A DNA stretch of 64,000 nt from Alphaproteobacteria bacterium (GCA_030431825.1 JAUIIJ010000012.1:1-64000), one strand, 5' to 3'. Shown: positions 9,741 through 18,254, counted from the stretch's first letter. Notes: a model not told the origin generated them from the letters alone. Program-made: numbers and translations.

Positions 9741-10349
9741 TCAAGATGCGAACACGGCATCGTAGACGTCGACAATGCGCGTTGCACGTTCGCGCATGTC
9801 ACTGGCGGTGAACCCCGGTTTGTATAACGCACTGCCGATTCCGAACCCATCCGCGCCGGCGGCTTTCCACTTGGCAAAATTCTCCGGACCAGCCCCGCCA
9901 ACGGCAAACACCTCGGTCTCCTTTGGCAGCACGGCGCGCATGGCCCTGACGCCATCGGTGCCGATCAGGTTGCCGGGAAAGAGCTTGAGGCCATCGGCCC
10001 CGTGTCGCAGCGCGGTGAAACACTCGGTCGGCGTCATGACACCGGGAAACGACAGCATGCCCGCGGCCTTGGTCGCCTCTATCACCGTGGGGTTGCAGTC
10101 CGGTGAAACCACCAGCACGCCGCCGATGTCGCGCAGCCGCATAACATCCTCCGGCGTCAGGACCGTTCCCGCGCCGATCAGAGCATCATCGCCAAAGCCA
10201 CGCACCATCCGGCCAATGCTATCGAACGGTTCCGGAGAATTCAGCGGCACCTCTATCCTGGTGATGCCGCATTCGATCAGGACCCCCGCCAATTCGCACG
10301 CCTCGGGTGGGGTTATCCCGCGCAGGATCGCGATGATTTTCCGGGTCAT
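9741..10349 (-). CDS. dgoA: 2-dehydro-3-deoxy-6-phosphogalactonate aldolase
   Basis: The product has 202 residues, full length for the KDPG/KDPGal class I aldolase family. It cleaves 2-dehydro-3-deoxy-6-phosphogalactonate to pyruvate and glyceraldehyde 3-phosphate in the De Ley-Doudoroff pathway. Diagnostic segments are IIAILRGITP, the catalytic Glu in RIEVPLNSPEP, IGAGTVLT, FPGVMTPTE, the Schiff-base lysine region GLKLFPGN, and VGGAGPENF. The LNSPEP segment and the adjoining kinase gene favour the galactonate rather than the gluconate enzyme. The start overlaps the end of dgoK by four bases (ATGA), so the two are translationally coupled. Confidence 0.93.
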   Translation of the reverse strand: MTRKIIAILRGITPPEACELAGVLIECGITRIEVPLNSPEPFDSIGRMVRGFGDDALIGAGTVLTPEDVMRLRDIGGVLVVSPDCNPTVIEATKAAGMLSFPGVMTPTECFTALRHGADGLKLFPGNLIGTDGVRAMRAVLPKETEVFAVGGAGPENFAKWKAAGADGFGIGSALYKPGFTASDMRERATRIVDVYDAVFAS

Positions 10350-11263
10350 GTCTCGCCTTCCTTCCGGCCTTCATAAGCCGCGCGCAGTCCTGCGAGTGTC
10401 ATCGCGTCGCCATTTGCCAGTTCCACCGGAACACTCTGCCGCTCCAGTGCGATCCGATAGAGCGCAGAGAGGGCCGGGTCGCCGACAATCGCGATCCGCT
10501 GCCCGAGCCAGTAGGGCCGCACCCCCGCCAGTTCAACACCGATCAGTTGCCCGGACAGACGCGCGCGCGCGACACCTGCCGGCATGTCATCGACCAGCGT
10601 CGCCGCGCGCAACCCGAACAACCGCGACGCCAGATTCTGCGGTGCGCCAAGCGCATCGTCAACCGCATCGGCAAAGGCCGCATCATCCCAGTCAGACGTC
10701 CGAACCGAATGGCGCAGCACGGATCTGTCCGACAGCAATGCGAATATCTCACCGGTCATGCAGGTCCGAAAACTCACCACCTCGCCCGCGCTGATCTGGA
10801 CCCATTTGGTATGAGTGCCGGGCAGGCAAAGCACCCCGTCAAAATCGGGATGCCGGGCAATGAAACCTGCGATCTGGGTTTCTTCGCCACGCATCACGTC
10901 GGCGGGCGCGGTTTGCTGCATTCCCGGCAGAATCACCGGCGCTATGCGCGGGTCGCGCGCCCTGACCAATGTGGCCTGCCCGATGCCCGGTGGCGCAGCG
11001 GGCACCGTGACATAGGCCGCTTCTTGCCAGCCCTGCCGCGCTCCGACCATGCCACAACAAATGACCGGCACCGTGTCATCCCCGAGATACGGTGCGACAA
11101 GCCCGAGCAGCGCAGCCTCGAATTCACCGGGGGCCAGCGACCCCATGCCGTGATCCGATCCCAATTGCGCGATGACCACCTGATCGGAGTTCAGGACCCA
11201 CACGCGAAGATTGGAGGTGCCCCAGTCCACCGCGATCCAGTCTGCAAATTCAGACACGCCCAT
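10346..11263 (-). CDS. dgoK: 2-dehydro-3-deoxygalactonokinase
   Basis: The product has 305 residues. It phosphorylates 2-dehydro-3-deoxygalactonate for the DgoA aldolase encoded just downstream. The sugar-kinase/actin-fold start is VDWGTSNLRVWVLN. Further family segments are VICCGMVGARQGW, EETQIAGF, LCLPGTHTKW and FRTCMTGEIFALL. I placed the start at ATG 11261-11263, next to a GGGGTGG stretch. A GTG at 11255-11257 is equally possible. The reading frame stays open 76 codons further upstream into the tail of a short-chain dehydrogenase (see next entry), so a longer fused product cannot be excluded. Confidence 0.9.
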   Translation of the reverse strand: MGVSEFADWIAVDWGTSNLRVWVLNSDQVVIAQLGSDHGMGSLAPGEFEAALLGLVAPYLGDDTVPVICCGMVGARQGWQEAAYVTVPAAPPGIGQATLVRARDPRIAPVILPGMQQTAPADVMRGEETQIAGFIARHPDFDGVLCLPGTHTKWVQISAGEVVSFRTCMTGEIFALLSDRSVLRHSVRTSDWDDAAFADAVDDALGAPQNLASRLFGLRAATLVDDMPAGVARARLSGQLIGVELAGVRPYWLGQRIAIVGDPALSALYRIALERQSVPVELANGDAMTLAGLRAAYEGRKEGET

Positions 11264-11491
11264 CCACCCCGTTGTTACGACACCGCCATCAAGGACCGGA
11301 GCCCGGCCCGTCATCATACGGCTGGTATCGCGTGCAAGCAACATGACCGCATCGACGATACCACAAATGGCCATCGCTTCTTGCACGCAATGCCGTTGAA
11401 CCTGCGCCGACGGCCGCCCGGGCGTCATCCACATCTGCTTTTCAGCCAACACTCGATCCGGCACAAGAGAGTTGACGCGACTGCGGTTCAC
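11264..11491 (-). pseudogene. C-terminal remnant of a sugar short-chain dehydrogenase, in frame with dgoK
   Basis: The 76 codons before dgoK encode a recognisable SDR C-terminus. RVNSLVPDRVLAEKQ corresponds to the usual RVN-iVPGWVlTEKQ, followed by an MWMTPGR segment. DTSRMMTGRAPVLDGGVV matches the D-SRM-TGQ-lv-DGG end of galactose- and rhamnose-type dehydrogenases. The whole Rossmann half with the TGxxxGxG and YxxxK motifs is missing. Conserved positions have changed (PGW to PDR, TEKQ to AEKQ, TGQ to TGR). A dehydrogenase feeding galactonolactone would be expected first in this operon, so this is most likely its deleted remnant. The radC stop codon lies only 53 bases further upstream. Confidence 0.7.
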
Positions 11492-11544
11492 AAACGCGGT
11501 GCCTTGGGGTTTTGTGGTGGGGCCATGCCCCCGGCTTGCGGCCG

Positions 11545-12486
11545 TCAGAGAAGCCCCGCGCCGCGAAACGAGAACTCTTCTTCCTTGCCGATCACCACAT
11601 GATCATGGATTGAGACGCTGATCGTCTTGCACGCGGCGTCGATCTGCTGCGTCATCTGGATGTCCTCCTGGCTCGGCGTCGGATCACCCGAGGGATGATT
11701 ATGGACGAGGATGATCGCCCCGGCGTTCAACTCCAGCGCCCGCTTGACGATCTCGCGCGGATAGACCGGCACATGATCGACCGTTCCCGTGGCCTGTTCC
11801 TCGTCGGCGATGATCGTGTTCTTGCGGTCGAGAAACAGGATACGGAACTGCTCGGTTTCCCGATGCGCCATCGACGTGCGACAATAGTCGATCAGGTCAT
11901 CCCACGACGCGAGAACAGAGCGATCCAGAACCTTTGCCCGAGCCATGCGTTGCGCAAAGGCCTCGGCGATACGCAATTGCAGGTACACCCGGTCTGTCGC
12001 GCCCTCGACCTGCAACAGGCGATGCTCGGACGCGGCGACGACGCCGTTCAGATCCCCGAATGCGGCAAGCAGGCGCTTGGCAAGCGGCTTTACATCAATC
12101 CGCGGAATGGCATTGAACAGCAGCAATTCGAGAATCTCGTATTCCGGCATGGGTTTGTGCCCACCGGTGAGAAAGCGGGTTCTCAGCCTTTCGCGATGGC
12201 CCCAGTAATGCGGCCGCTTGTTCCCGTCCTTGTCCGTCACCATGCCACCACCTGCAGACGCGGTTGGGGATAGGCGGTCATTGCTCCGGTGCGGTCGCGA
12301 ATAGGCCGGCTGCGTCACGACCCCCGGTGGCGGTATACGGGCATCGAGATCGGCCAGACCACGCATTGCGCTTTCGGAAAACCCGCCGGGTCGCCCGCCA
12401 TCCTTCACGTAGTCGGCTGTGGGTTTTCTGCTGCCGAGGCTCTGCCTCGCCTGTTTCGAAAACCGGCTGACGATCCAGCTGGTCAT
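11545..12486 (-). CDS. radC: RadC family protein (JAB/MPN domain)
   Basis: As given, the product has 313 residues. The C-terminal half has the JAMM metal motif HNHPSGDPTPSQED, preceded by LFLDRKNTII, and ends VIGKEEEFSFRGAGLL. The N-terminal UPF0758 part starts around HYWGHRERLRTRF with PEYEILELLLFNAIPR. The family is named after a DNA-repair phenotype, but its biochemical role remains unsettled. The first 80 residues are low in complexity and do not align with usual RadC. A start at ATG 12241-12243 (AGGTGGTGGC before it, 232 residues) would give the typical length, so the N-terminus is uncertain. Confidence 0.85.
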   Translation of the reverse strand: MTSWIVSRFSKQARQSLGSRKPTADYVKDGGRPGGFSESAMRGLADLDARIPPPGVVTQPAYSRPHRSNDRLSPTASAGGGMVTDKDGNKRPHYWGHRERLRTRFLTGGHKPMPEYEILELLLFNAIPRIDVKPLAKRLLAAFGDLNGVVAASEHRLLQVEGATDRVYLQLRIAEAFAQRMARAKVLDRSVLASWDDLIDYCRTSMAHRETEQFRILFLDRKNTIIADEEQATGTVDHVPVYPREIVKRALELNAGAIILVHNHPSGDPTPSQEDIQMTQQIDAACKTISVSIHDHVVIGKEEEFSFRGAGLL

Positions 12487-12736
12487 CCTGCGACCCGTGT
12501 TCGATTGTTCTGCATGAGCATGCCACCCCTTGATTGTGACTTGCATCATGCTGATCCGGGCAAGGTTAATGCCGGTTTAACGGCGAAACATTGTGAGTCG
12601 CGTACCCCGGGTTTGCAGGCGCTGAATCAACCCTTTTGAATGGATCGGTTTGGCGATGCGGCGGGTCATGGAAGTTGACCGGTTGTGCGTCAGGATCAAG
12701 CCGGACGGGCCGAGAGCCACTCGCAAGACGTGTTCA

Positions 12737-12784
12737 AACGTATTTGGCCCCGGACGAATATCATCGTCCGGGGCCAAATACGTT
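12737..12784 (-). terminator. 21-bp perfect inverted repeat after the DUF1269 gene
   Basis: The arms 12737-12757 and 12764-12784 are perfectly complementary over 21 bp with the six-base loop ATATCA, and each arm contains TTTGGCCCCGG or its complement. It starts 14 bases past the DUF1269 stop codon on the minus strand, as expected for a terminator. The T tract is short (GTTT), so it may instead act as a 3'-protecting hairpin or a symmetric transcription barrier. Confidence 0.75.
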
Positions 12785-12798
12785 AAAGACGGGTCGTG

Positions 12799-13356
12799 TC
12801 AGCCGACCTTGGTTTCGGCTTCAGCCTTGGGCTCGGCGTCGGCGGCAGCTTCGGCTTCAGCTTCAGGCTCGGCTTCAAGCAGCGCGCGCAGCTTCTCTTC
12901 GTCCTCGCGGGAGATCGAGCTGGTGTGGACCTTGCCCTTGCCCGCGTACTTCTCGAGGCGCTCCATCACCCGGTCCTGCGTCACGTCGCGGACCAGTACA
13001 AATACGGCGGCATGATCTGCCGTCAGATCCTCGCCGATCTTTTTCATGAACTCGTCGTCGATCCCGTAATCCGAGAGTTTGCCGCTGATCGCACCGGCAC
13101 CGGCACCGACCGCGAGACCCAGCAACGGGTTGAGGAACATCATACCGACCAGAGTGCCCCACATGCCGCCGCTGAATGCGCCTGCTGCTGTCAGATTGAG
13201 GGCCTGGTGAAGTTTGACCTTGCCATCGGCATTGCGGGTCACGACGACCGCATCGTCGATGCTGAGAAGGTGATCGGCTTGCATCCGCACCAGATCGGCG
13301 CGAAGGTCGAAGGCAGTGGCGTGGTCGTCGAAGATAACTGCGATGAGTTTGGACAT
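12799..13356 (-). CDS. DUF1269 family protein with acidic C-terminal tail
   Basis: The product has 185 residues. It opens with the DUF1269 signature MSKLIAVIFDDHATAFDL. A central glycine-rich hydrophobic hairpin follows (GAFSGGMWGTLVGMMFLNP, then LAVGAGAGAISGKLSD). The conserved second half includes DDEFMKKIGEDL and AAVFVLVRDV. The last 25 residues alternate Glu, Ala, Lys and Pro (EAEPEAEAEAAADAEPKAEA), a low-complexity tail that most relatives lack. Function is unknown; the family is often stress-induced and membrane-associated. The start at ATG 13354-13356 has a strong GGAAGGAAG ribosome site. It is divergent from the LysR gene and close to an HdeD-like gene. Confidence 0.85.
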   Translation of the reverse strand: MSKLIAVIFDDHATAFDLRADLVRMQADHLLSIDDAVVVTRNADGKVKLHQALNLTAAGAFSGGMWGTLVGMMFLNPLLGLAVGAGAGAISGKLSDYGIDDEFMKKIGEDLTADHAAVFVLVRDVTQDRVMERLEKYAGKGKVHTSSISREDEEKLRALLEAEPEAEAEAAADAEPKAEAETKVG

Positions 13357-13455
13357 TTGAACTTCCTTCCTTGTGTGGTGGCCTGTGGCGATCTGCCTTG
13401 GCCGTTGCTGATGAAAGAAAGATAGCGGCCGGAGAGCCCTAGGCATAATTAGATA

Positions 13456-13468
13456 AATTGCACCAATT
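13456..13468. promoter_or_regulatory. Candidate LysR-type operator
   Basis: AATTG-CAC-CAATT is a perfect 5-bp dyad with a three-base spacer. It lies in the 135-base gap between the divergent DUF1269 and LysR genes, 24 bases before the regulator start, in a local AT-rich stretch. LysR proteins usually bind interrupted dyads in such divergent gaps. The assignment is inference from position and symmetry. Confidence 0.4.
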
Positions 13469-13491
13469 CATAAAAATACTTATGTTGAGCC

Positions 13492-14376
13492 ATGTCACTC
13501 GTTCACCTGAAGACCTTTCTCGAAGTCTACCGCCAGGGAGCGTTCACACGGGCCGCGGACACTCTTGGGTTGACGCAGCCCGCTGTGACACAGCACATCG
13601 CCGCGCTTGAGACCATTCTGGAGCGGCAGCTGTTCCACCGCGTGTCGCGCGCGGTCACGCCCACCGACATCGCGCATGATCTGGCCCGTCGCATCGGCGA
13701 TCACCTTGACCTGACAGAAGAAATACTGGCCGAGTTCCGGGCGCGCTCGTCGCATCTTGCCGGTACGGTTCATCTCTGCGGACCGTCGGACATCCTGTCG
13801 GACCTGGTCGCGCCGCATCTTCACATGCTGTGCGCCGAACGCATCTCGCTCCAGTTGCATCCGACCATCGGCGACGAGATTCGAGAGCGACTTCTTTCCG
13901 GGAATGCAGATTTCGGGTTTTCTGTTCCCCTGCCGCCGGACGACCGGATCGCCCACGCCCCGCTGGGGCGCGAGGAACTCATGCTTGTCGCGACGCCCTC
14001 CCTCGCGGCCCGGATCGAATCGGAAGACACGCTGTCGCGCGGTCTCGAACGCACACCGTTTCTGAGCTATTCGATCGAACGGGATCTGCTGCGGCAGTGG
14101 ATCGAGCATCATCAACTCGACATCGGCCGGGCCGAAGAGAGCGTCACGGCGCCCGATCTGCGCGCGTTGCGCGGGCTGGTTGCGGCGGGGCTGGGGTGGT
14201 CCGTCCTGCCGCGATATCTGGTGTCCGAGGCGCTGGAGACCGGGAAGATCAAAGCGATCGAGGGGCCGAACGGGTGCCTGACCATCGGGTACGAATTGTT
14301 CTGGACCAAGGCCTCGGCGCGCACCCCGCGAATTCTGCGTGCACGAGACCTGATCCTGGAAGGCTTCGCTGCGTAA
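13492..14376 (+). CDS. LysR family transcriptional regulator
   Basis: The product has 294 residues, normal for the family. Residues 4-62 form the winged helix-turn-helix (LKTFLEVYRQGAFTRAADTL, then TQPAVTQHIAALE). The linker helix is near 60-90 and a type 2 periplasmic-binding effector domain covers about 92-290 (HLAGTVHLCGPSD, GNADFGFSVP, GLGWSVLPRYLV). It is divergent from the DUF1269 gene with a 135-base gap containing a dyad, so that gene is its likeliest target. The HdeD-like gene 260 bases downstream on the same strand may be co-regulated. Confidence 0.9.
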   Translation: MSLVHLKTFLEVYRQGAFTRAADTLGLTQPAVTQHIAALETILERQLFHRVSRAVTPTDIAHDLARRIGDHLDLTEEILAEFRARSSHLAGTVHLCGPSDILSDLVAPHLHMLCAERISLQLHPTIGDEIRERLLSGNADFGFSVPLPPDDRIAHAPLGREELMLVATPSLAARIESEDTLSRGLERTPFLSYSIERDLLRQWIEHHQLDIGRAEESVTAPDLRALRGLVAAGLGWSVLPRYLVSEALETGKIKAIEGPNGCLTIGYELFWTKASARTPRILRARDLILEGFAA

Positions 14377-14635
14377 GACACGCATGGGTCGGGCGATTGA
14401 TGCCCTGCGCGACATCTGTCCCAGCGGCGCAGCGTATGCTCGTGCAAACAATCCGAAAAAACTGTGTCTCTCGATCCCTCAAGTGGCTAGAATGCAAGTA
14501 TGAATCGGTTTCTCAAGGTGCACGGCATAACCCAGAGCACACAGGTTTCAACAGATCGCGAATACGATGACCGGCGCGTCGCCGGTTGAGTGGTTGCCAT
14601 AACGAACCACAGTTGAACAAATGAGGAGTAAGAAG

Positions 14636-15160
14636 ATGAAAAGATGGATTTGGTGGCTGATTGCGGGCCTTCTGTCTCTGGCAGGCGGTATCATCGCGCT
14701 TGCGTATCCGCTGGCGGCAACGCTGACGGCAGAGCTTTTCGCAGGCTGGAGCTTCATACTGGTCGGCATTTTCGTTCTCGTCTCGGCCTTCAACGATCAG
14801 GGCTGGGGCGCGCGGGCCATGGCGATTTTGCTTGGCATCCTGATCCTGCTCTTCGGGATCAGCCTCGTCGCGAATCCGATGGCCGGGATCATCTCGCTGA
14901 CGATTGTCTCGGCGATCATGTTGCTGATTTTCGGCATCATGCGGATTGTGCTGGCATTTTCGACAGAGCTTTCGCAGCTTCGGTGGGCGCTGATCCTCTC
15001 GGGCGCCCTGTCGATCATTCTCGCCATCATGATCTTCTCCAATTTTCCGCAATCGGCAGCTGCGGTGCTGGGCATCTTCCTTGCGGTCGAGCTCATATCC
15101 AATGGCATTTCGCTGATTGTTCTGGCAATGGCACGCAAACCCGACACGCAAGCGGGATGA
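14636..15160 (+). CDS. HdeD/DUF308 family inner-membrane protein
   Basis: The product has 174 residues of almost continuous hydrophobic helices, about six membrane spans, organised as three repeated hairpins. Examples are WWLIAGLLSLAGGIIALAYP, then ARAMAILLGILILLFGISLV, then LRWALILSGALSIILAIMIF. This is the HdeD/DUF308 pattern; the E. coli member is linked to acid stress. The start at ATG 14636 follows AGGAG by eight bases and is preferred over ATG 14621, which overlaps the ribosome site. A hairpin ACCGGCG-CGT-CGCCGGT lies upstream at 14570-14586. Confidence 0.85.
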   Translation: MKRWIWWLIAGLLSLAGGIIALAYPLAATLTAELFAGWSFILVGIFVLVSAFNDQGWGARAMAILLGILILLFGISLVANPMAGIISLTIVSAIMLLIFGIMRIVLAFSTELSQLRWALILSGALSIILAIMIFSNFPQSAAAVLGIFLAVELISNGISLIVLAMARKPDTQAG

Positions 15161-15493
15161 AATCCTGGTTGCGGATGGTTGTTTCCGAGGAACGGGATAC
15201 CGGCGCTCTGGTGCTTCTATCCGATCGTGCGTTTCGACGATCGTAATTGGCACCTGAGCGTCGGGAGACCCGGCGCGGAAACAGCGGGAGTTACGCGCCC
15301 AGGACCCTTGAGCGTGTCGGTCTCGCCCCTGCCTGATCAGGTGCGACATTCCTTTTTGTGACATCTCATCCTCGCCACTCCGGCCAGGGCGGGCAATTCA
15401 TTTGACCCGCTCATTTGCTCAGACGCGAACCTGGCGAAACTGTGCTATTATTGCACTATGTCACCGCCGAACGACTCTGATGATGGATAGCCT
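15161..15493. other. 333-base intergenic region before the AraC gene
   Basis: No gene, RNA or clear terminator is recognisable here. The last 60 bases are AT-richer and contain GTGCTATTATTGCAC-like symmetry near 15440-15460, overlapping a TATTAT that could be a -10 element for the AraC-type gene. This is suggestive only. Confidence 0.35.
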
Positions 15494-16498
15494 TTGACCA
15501 AGACGATACCACTCATAAGAGCGGCCAATGTCGTGCCAATGGTGCGCTGGATCGAAGCCAACCGCCTGAGTTCCGAAGACTATCTTTACGAGGCCGATCT
15601 TGACTATTGGTTCGCGCTGGCTCCGACAGATCCCATTCCCCTGAGAAGCGGGATCGCCCTGCTGCGCGCGCTGGCACGGGATCACGGCCCCGGAATTGGC
15701 AACAGGATCGTCACGCAAGCCAGTGTCGCGGAACTGGGTTTCATCGGCTCGGTTGCACTCGGCGCGCGCAGCCCGCTGGAAGCCCTGCAAAGGCTCGGCA
15801 TCGCGATGCCTCTGCATTCCAGCCACGAACTCTTCGACGTCAAGGCCGAGCCTGACGAAGTGCGCATCACACACTCGTTTTCATGTCGTGTCGACGATGA
15901 AAGCGTGCACATCGTGCAGGTCCTGTTGCTTTCGATGCTGCAACAGTTGCTGAAGTTCACCACATTGCAGCCACCGCTTTTCAGAAGGGCGCGCATGTTG
16001 CCGCATCCCGATTGCGGGCTTTCACATGTCTCCATCGGCTTTTCGGACGGTCTGTATCCGTCGGCCCGGCGCAAGCTCGTGGTCGGTATTGACCCGACCA
16101 TTGCCCGGCTCCCGTTCCCTACCGTCGCCCGCGACCGCACCGCCAACCTGCACGCCCGGCGGATTCCGCCCCTGGCAAAAGACTGCAGCCTCGCCGCATC
16201 CGTTCAACCTGTGATTGCCGCAATGCTGCACGGCGGAGAGCCTACGATCGAGCGCATCGCGCGGGCCTATGGCGGCAGTGTACGCAGCCTGCAGCGCCGC
16301 TTGCGGGACGAGAACACGAGCTACTCGGAACAGCTCGATCTGGTGCGCCGTAACCTCGCGCTGGCCTATCTGAGCAGTGAGTCGGTCTCGCTGTCCGAGC
16401 TTTCCGAGCGGCTGGGATATTCGGCTCAATCGGCTCTGTCCCGCGCGGTTCGGAGACTGACCGGGCGGACGCCGAGCGAGTTGGCCTCGGAGGATTGA
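15494..16498 (+). CDS. AraC family regulator with Arabinose_bd-type N-terminal domain
   Basis: The product has about 334 residues. The N-terminal 200 residues follow the Arabinose_bd layout (SGIALLRALARDHG, LGFIGSVALGARSPLEAL, FRRARMLPHPD) seen in OruR/ArgR-like and hydrocarbon- or sterol-linked regulators. The C-terminal AraC double helix-turn-helix is clear (IERIARAYGGSVRSLQRRLR, then SLSELSERLGYSAQSALSRA and RLTGRTPSELA). I used TTG 15494, directly after an in-frame stop. ATG 15538 is an alternative that would lose 15 residues. It stands 116 bases upstream of the propeller-porin operon in the same orientation and is its probable activator. Confidence 0.85.
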   Translation: MTKTIPLIRAANVVPMVRWIEANRLSSEDYLYEADLDYWFALAPTDPIPLRSGIALLRALARDHGPGIGNRIVTQASVAELGFIGSVALGARSPLEALQRLGIAMPLHSSHELFDVKAEPDEVRITHSFSCRVDDESVHIVQVLLLSMLQQLLKFTTLQPPLFRRARMLPHPDCGLSHVSIGFSDGLYPSARRKLVVGIDPTIARLPFPTVARDRTANLHARRIPPLAKDCSLAASVQPVIAAMLHGGEPTIERIARAYGGSVRSLQRRLRDENTSYSEQLDLVRRNLALAYLSSESVSLSELSERLGYSAQSALSRAVRRLTGRTPSELASED

Positions 16499-16574
16499 CA
16501 CCGAAGTCTTCTTTTTGGCGCGCGAAGTCAAAAGCGGCGTAATCGTAACCTCTATAGTCTTGAAAAATCATCAT

Positions 16575-16594
16575 GTTGCGATACAGATCGCAAC
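16575..16594. promoter_or_regulatory. Palindrome upstream of the propeller-porin operon
   Basis: GTTGCGAT-ACAG-ATCGCAAC is an 8-bp perfect dyad ending 20 bases before the ATG at 16615. It falls between the AraC gene and the first gene of the operon. It could be an operator or a 5'-leader hairpin. AraC proteins more often use direct repeats, so a second regulator is also possible. Confidence 0.45.
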
Positions 16595-16614
16595 GATTTT
16601 GAAAGAGGGAACGA

Positions 16615-18159
16615 ATGCGAAAACTGCTGTCTGCCGCCGCTGTGACGATGATCATCGGCACCGGTGCCCTGGCCGATGATGGGGCCGTCGACTCGAACGG
16701 ACCGATGCCCGGAGATCTGGGCCGGATCATGGAGGAATGGGAATGTGTCCAGGGCCTGGAAACGCCGGGATATTTCCGATCAATGAACGGCGCCGAAGTG
16801 GCCGACAGCATGCGAAGCCAGGCCTATCCCTGCGCGAGTTTTCTCGGCGATTGGGACGGTGAAAATGATGTCTACGCCTGGCGGGGCGACGGCGAATACC
16901 AAGGTGTTCTGTTCATGAACAATCGCCGTCCGGGCGAGTTGTACCTGACCGGGGGCAACAATCCTCCCGCACAGGGTGTGGTGCCGCCGGGACCATGGGT
17001 TGCCAAGGTCGACGCCACGACCGGCAAAGAAATCTGGCGCACGGTCCTGGAAAACGGCAACGTTTCGGGGGCCTGGGTCGGGGCGGCAAATCTGAATATC
17101 CTGCCGGATGGAAACATTCCGATCGCCTTTGGCAATCACCTGGTCAAGATCGATGGCGACACCGGACGTATCCTGATGCACATTGATCTGCCCGCAGATG
17201 CGCCGCCCGAGGGCAGCAACTTCAAGCACCTGACGATCTCGCCTGACGGAATGTTGGTTGTCAAAAACCAGACGCGCGCAACCCCCTGCAATATCCAGGG
17301 CACGTTGGCCGTCTTTCAGTGCCCCGGCGGCGCGGCCGCCTCGCCCGGCTCCACGCTTCACGTGATTGATCCGGAAACATTCGACATTGTCGCAAGCGCC
17401 AGCGTCCCGGAAAACGCGGTAACGCCGCATACCATCACGACGCACGACGGCAAAATCGTCATTTACACCGCAACCATCGCCAGCTTCTATCGCTTTGTCT
17501 GGGATCCCGAAGCACAAACCCTGACGCGCGATGCGGATTGGGCCGTGGCGGATTACCTCGACGTGGGGCAGACCTCGGGCGATGCGCCCGGAATACTGGG
17601 AGACTGGGTTGTCGTTCAGGTCAATGGCCTGCCAACGAAAAAGGCCGCCTCGTCCCTGGTCGCGATCAATCAGAGCGACGCAAGCCGGATCACCCGTGTC
17701 TATCCTTTCGGCACGGACTTGCCCACCGGCGTGAGTTGGGCGCCCCCCAAAGCGGCCGTGGACGTTGAAAACAGCATGGTGTTTTCTGCAGATTTGCTGA
17801 TGAAAAAGATCGGCGCGGTCGATCTCGATCAGGAAACCGGCGAAATGACCGTGGTCTGGACACGGGACGCTGCGACCTCGGCATTGCAGGCGCTTTACGG
17901 CCCGGCGGACAAACGTGTTCTGGGAACGGCCCAGGCCGATCCGAATGCCACGATCGAAGCCCTCTCGCAAACATCAGCACCAACCTACAAGATGCAGGCC
18001 ATCTGGCTGGACGCGCGCACCGGCAAGCTTCTGGCCGAGTCCGACCTGCTCGAACCCATGAGCTTCAACACTCTGCTCAGCCCGGGTTTCGGCGGCAGGT
18101 TCTATTACATGGACGAGAAGGGTTTCACCGTTCTGCAGCCAATGCCCAAAAAGCCGTGA
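16615..18159 (+). CDS. Secreted PQQ-like beta-propeller protein of unknown function
   Basis: The product has 514 residues with a Sec signal peptide of about 20 (MRKLLSAAAVTMIIGTGALA). The mature part shows repeated beta-propeller-type blades: WVAKVDATTGKEIWRTVLE, VKIDGDTGRILMHIDLP, STLHVIDPETFDIVASA, IGAVDLDQETGEM, IWLDARTGKLLAESDLL. This resembles PQQ-like/quinoprotein propellers, but no cytochrome c motif or complete quinoprotein signature is seen. Cysteines near the N-terminus (WECVQG, AYPCASF) may pair. The start has AGAGGGA upstream. It is the first gene of an apparent operon with the next two exported proteins. Confidence 0.7.
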   Translation: MRKLLSAAAVTMIIGTGALADDGAVDSNGPMPGDLGRIMEEWECVQGLETPGYFRSMNGAEVADSMRSQAYPCASFLGDWDGENDVYAWRGDGEYQGVLFMNNRRPGELYLTGGNNPPAQGVVPPGPWVAKVDATTGKEIWRTVLENGNVSGAWVGAANLNILPDGNIPIAFGNHLVKIDGDTGRILMHIDLPADAPPEGSNFKHLTISPDGMLVVKNQTRATPCNIQGTLAVFQCPGGAAASPGSTLHVIDPETFDIVASASVPENAVTPHTITTHDGKIVIYTATIASFYRFVWDPEAQTLTRDADWAVADYLDVGQTSGDAPGILGDWVVVQVNGLPTKKAASSLVAINQSDASRITRVYPFGTDLPTGVSWAPPKAAVDVENSMVFSADLLMKKIGAVDLDQETGEMTVVWTRDAATSALQALYGPADKRVLGTAQADPNATIEALSQTSAPTYKMQAIWLDARTGKLLAESDLLEPMSFNTLLSPGFGGRFYYMDEKGFTVLQPMPKKP

Positions 18160-18254
18160 TGACACAGGGTCCACAGCGTTCGCAGGGTGCGGCCGTCAAT
18201 CAGGATTGAGCCGAAGACCCGTCATGGGTCCCGGCGGAAGAAAGGAAATGTAGA

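Noticed and set aside
9346-9765. 139-codon frame in the gap before dgoA
   Set aside because: No ribosome site or motif, and it overlaps the end of dgoA antisense.
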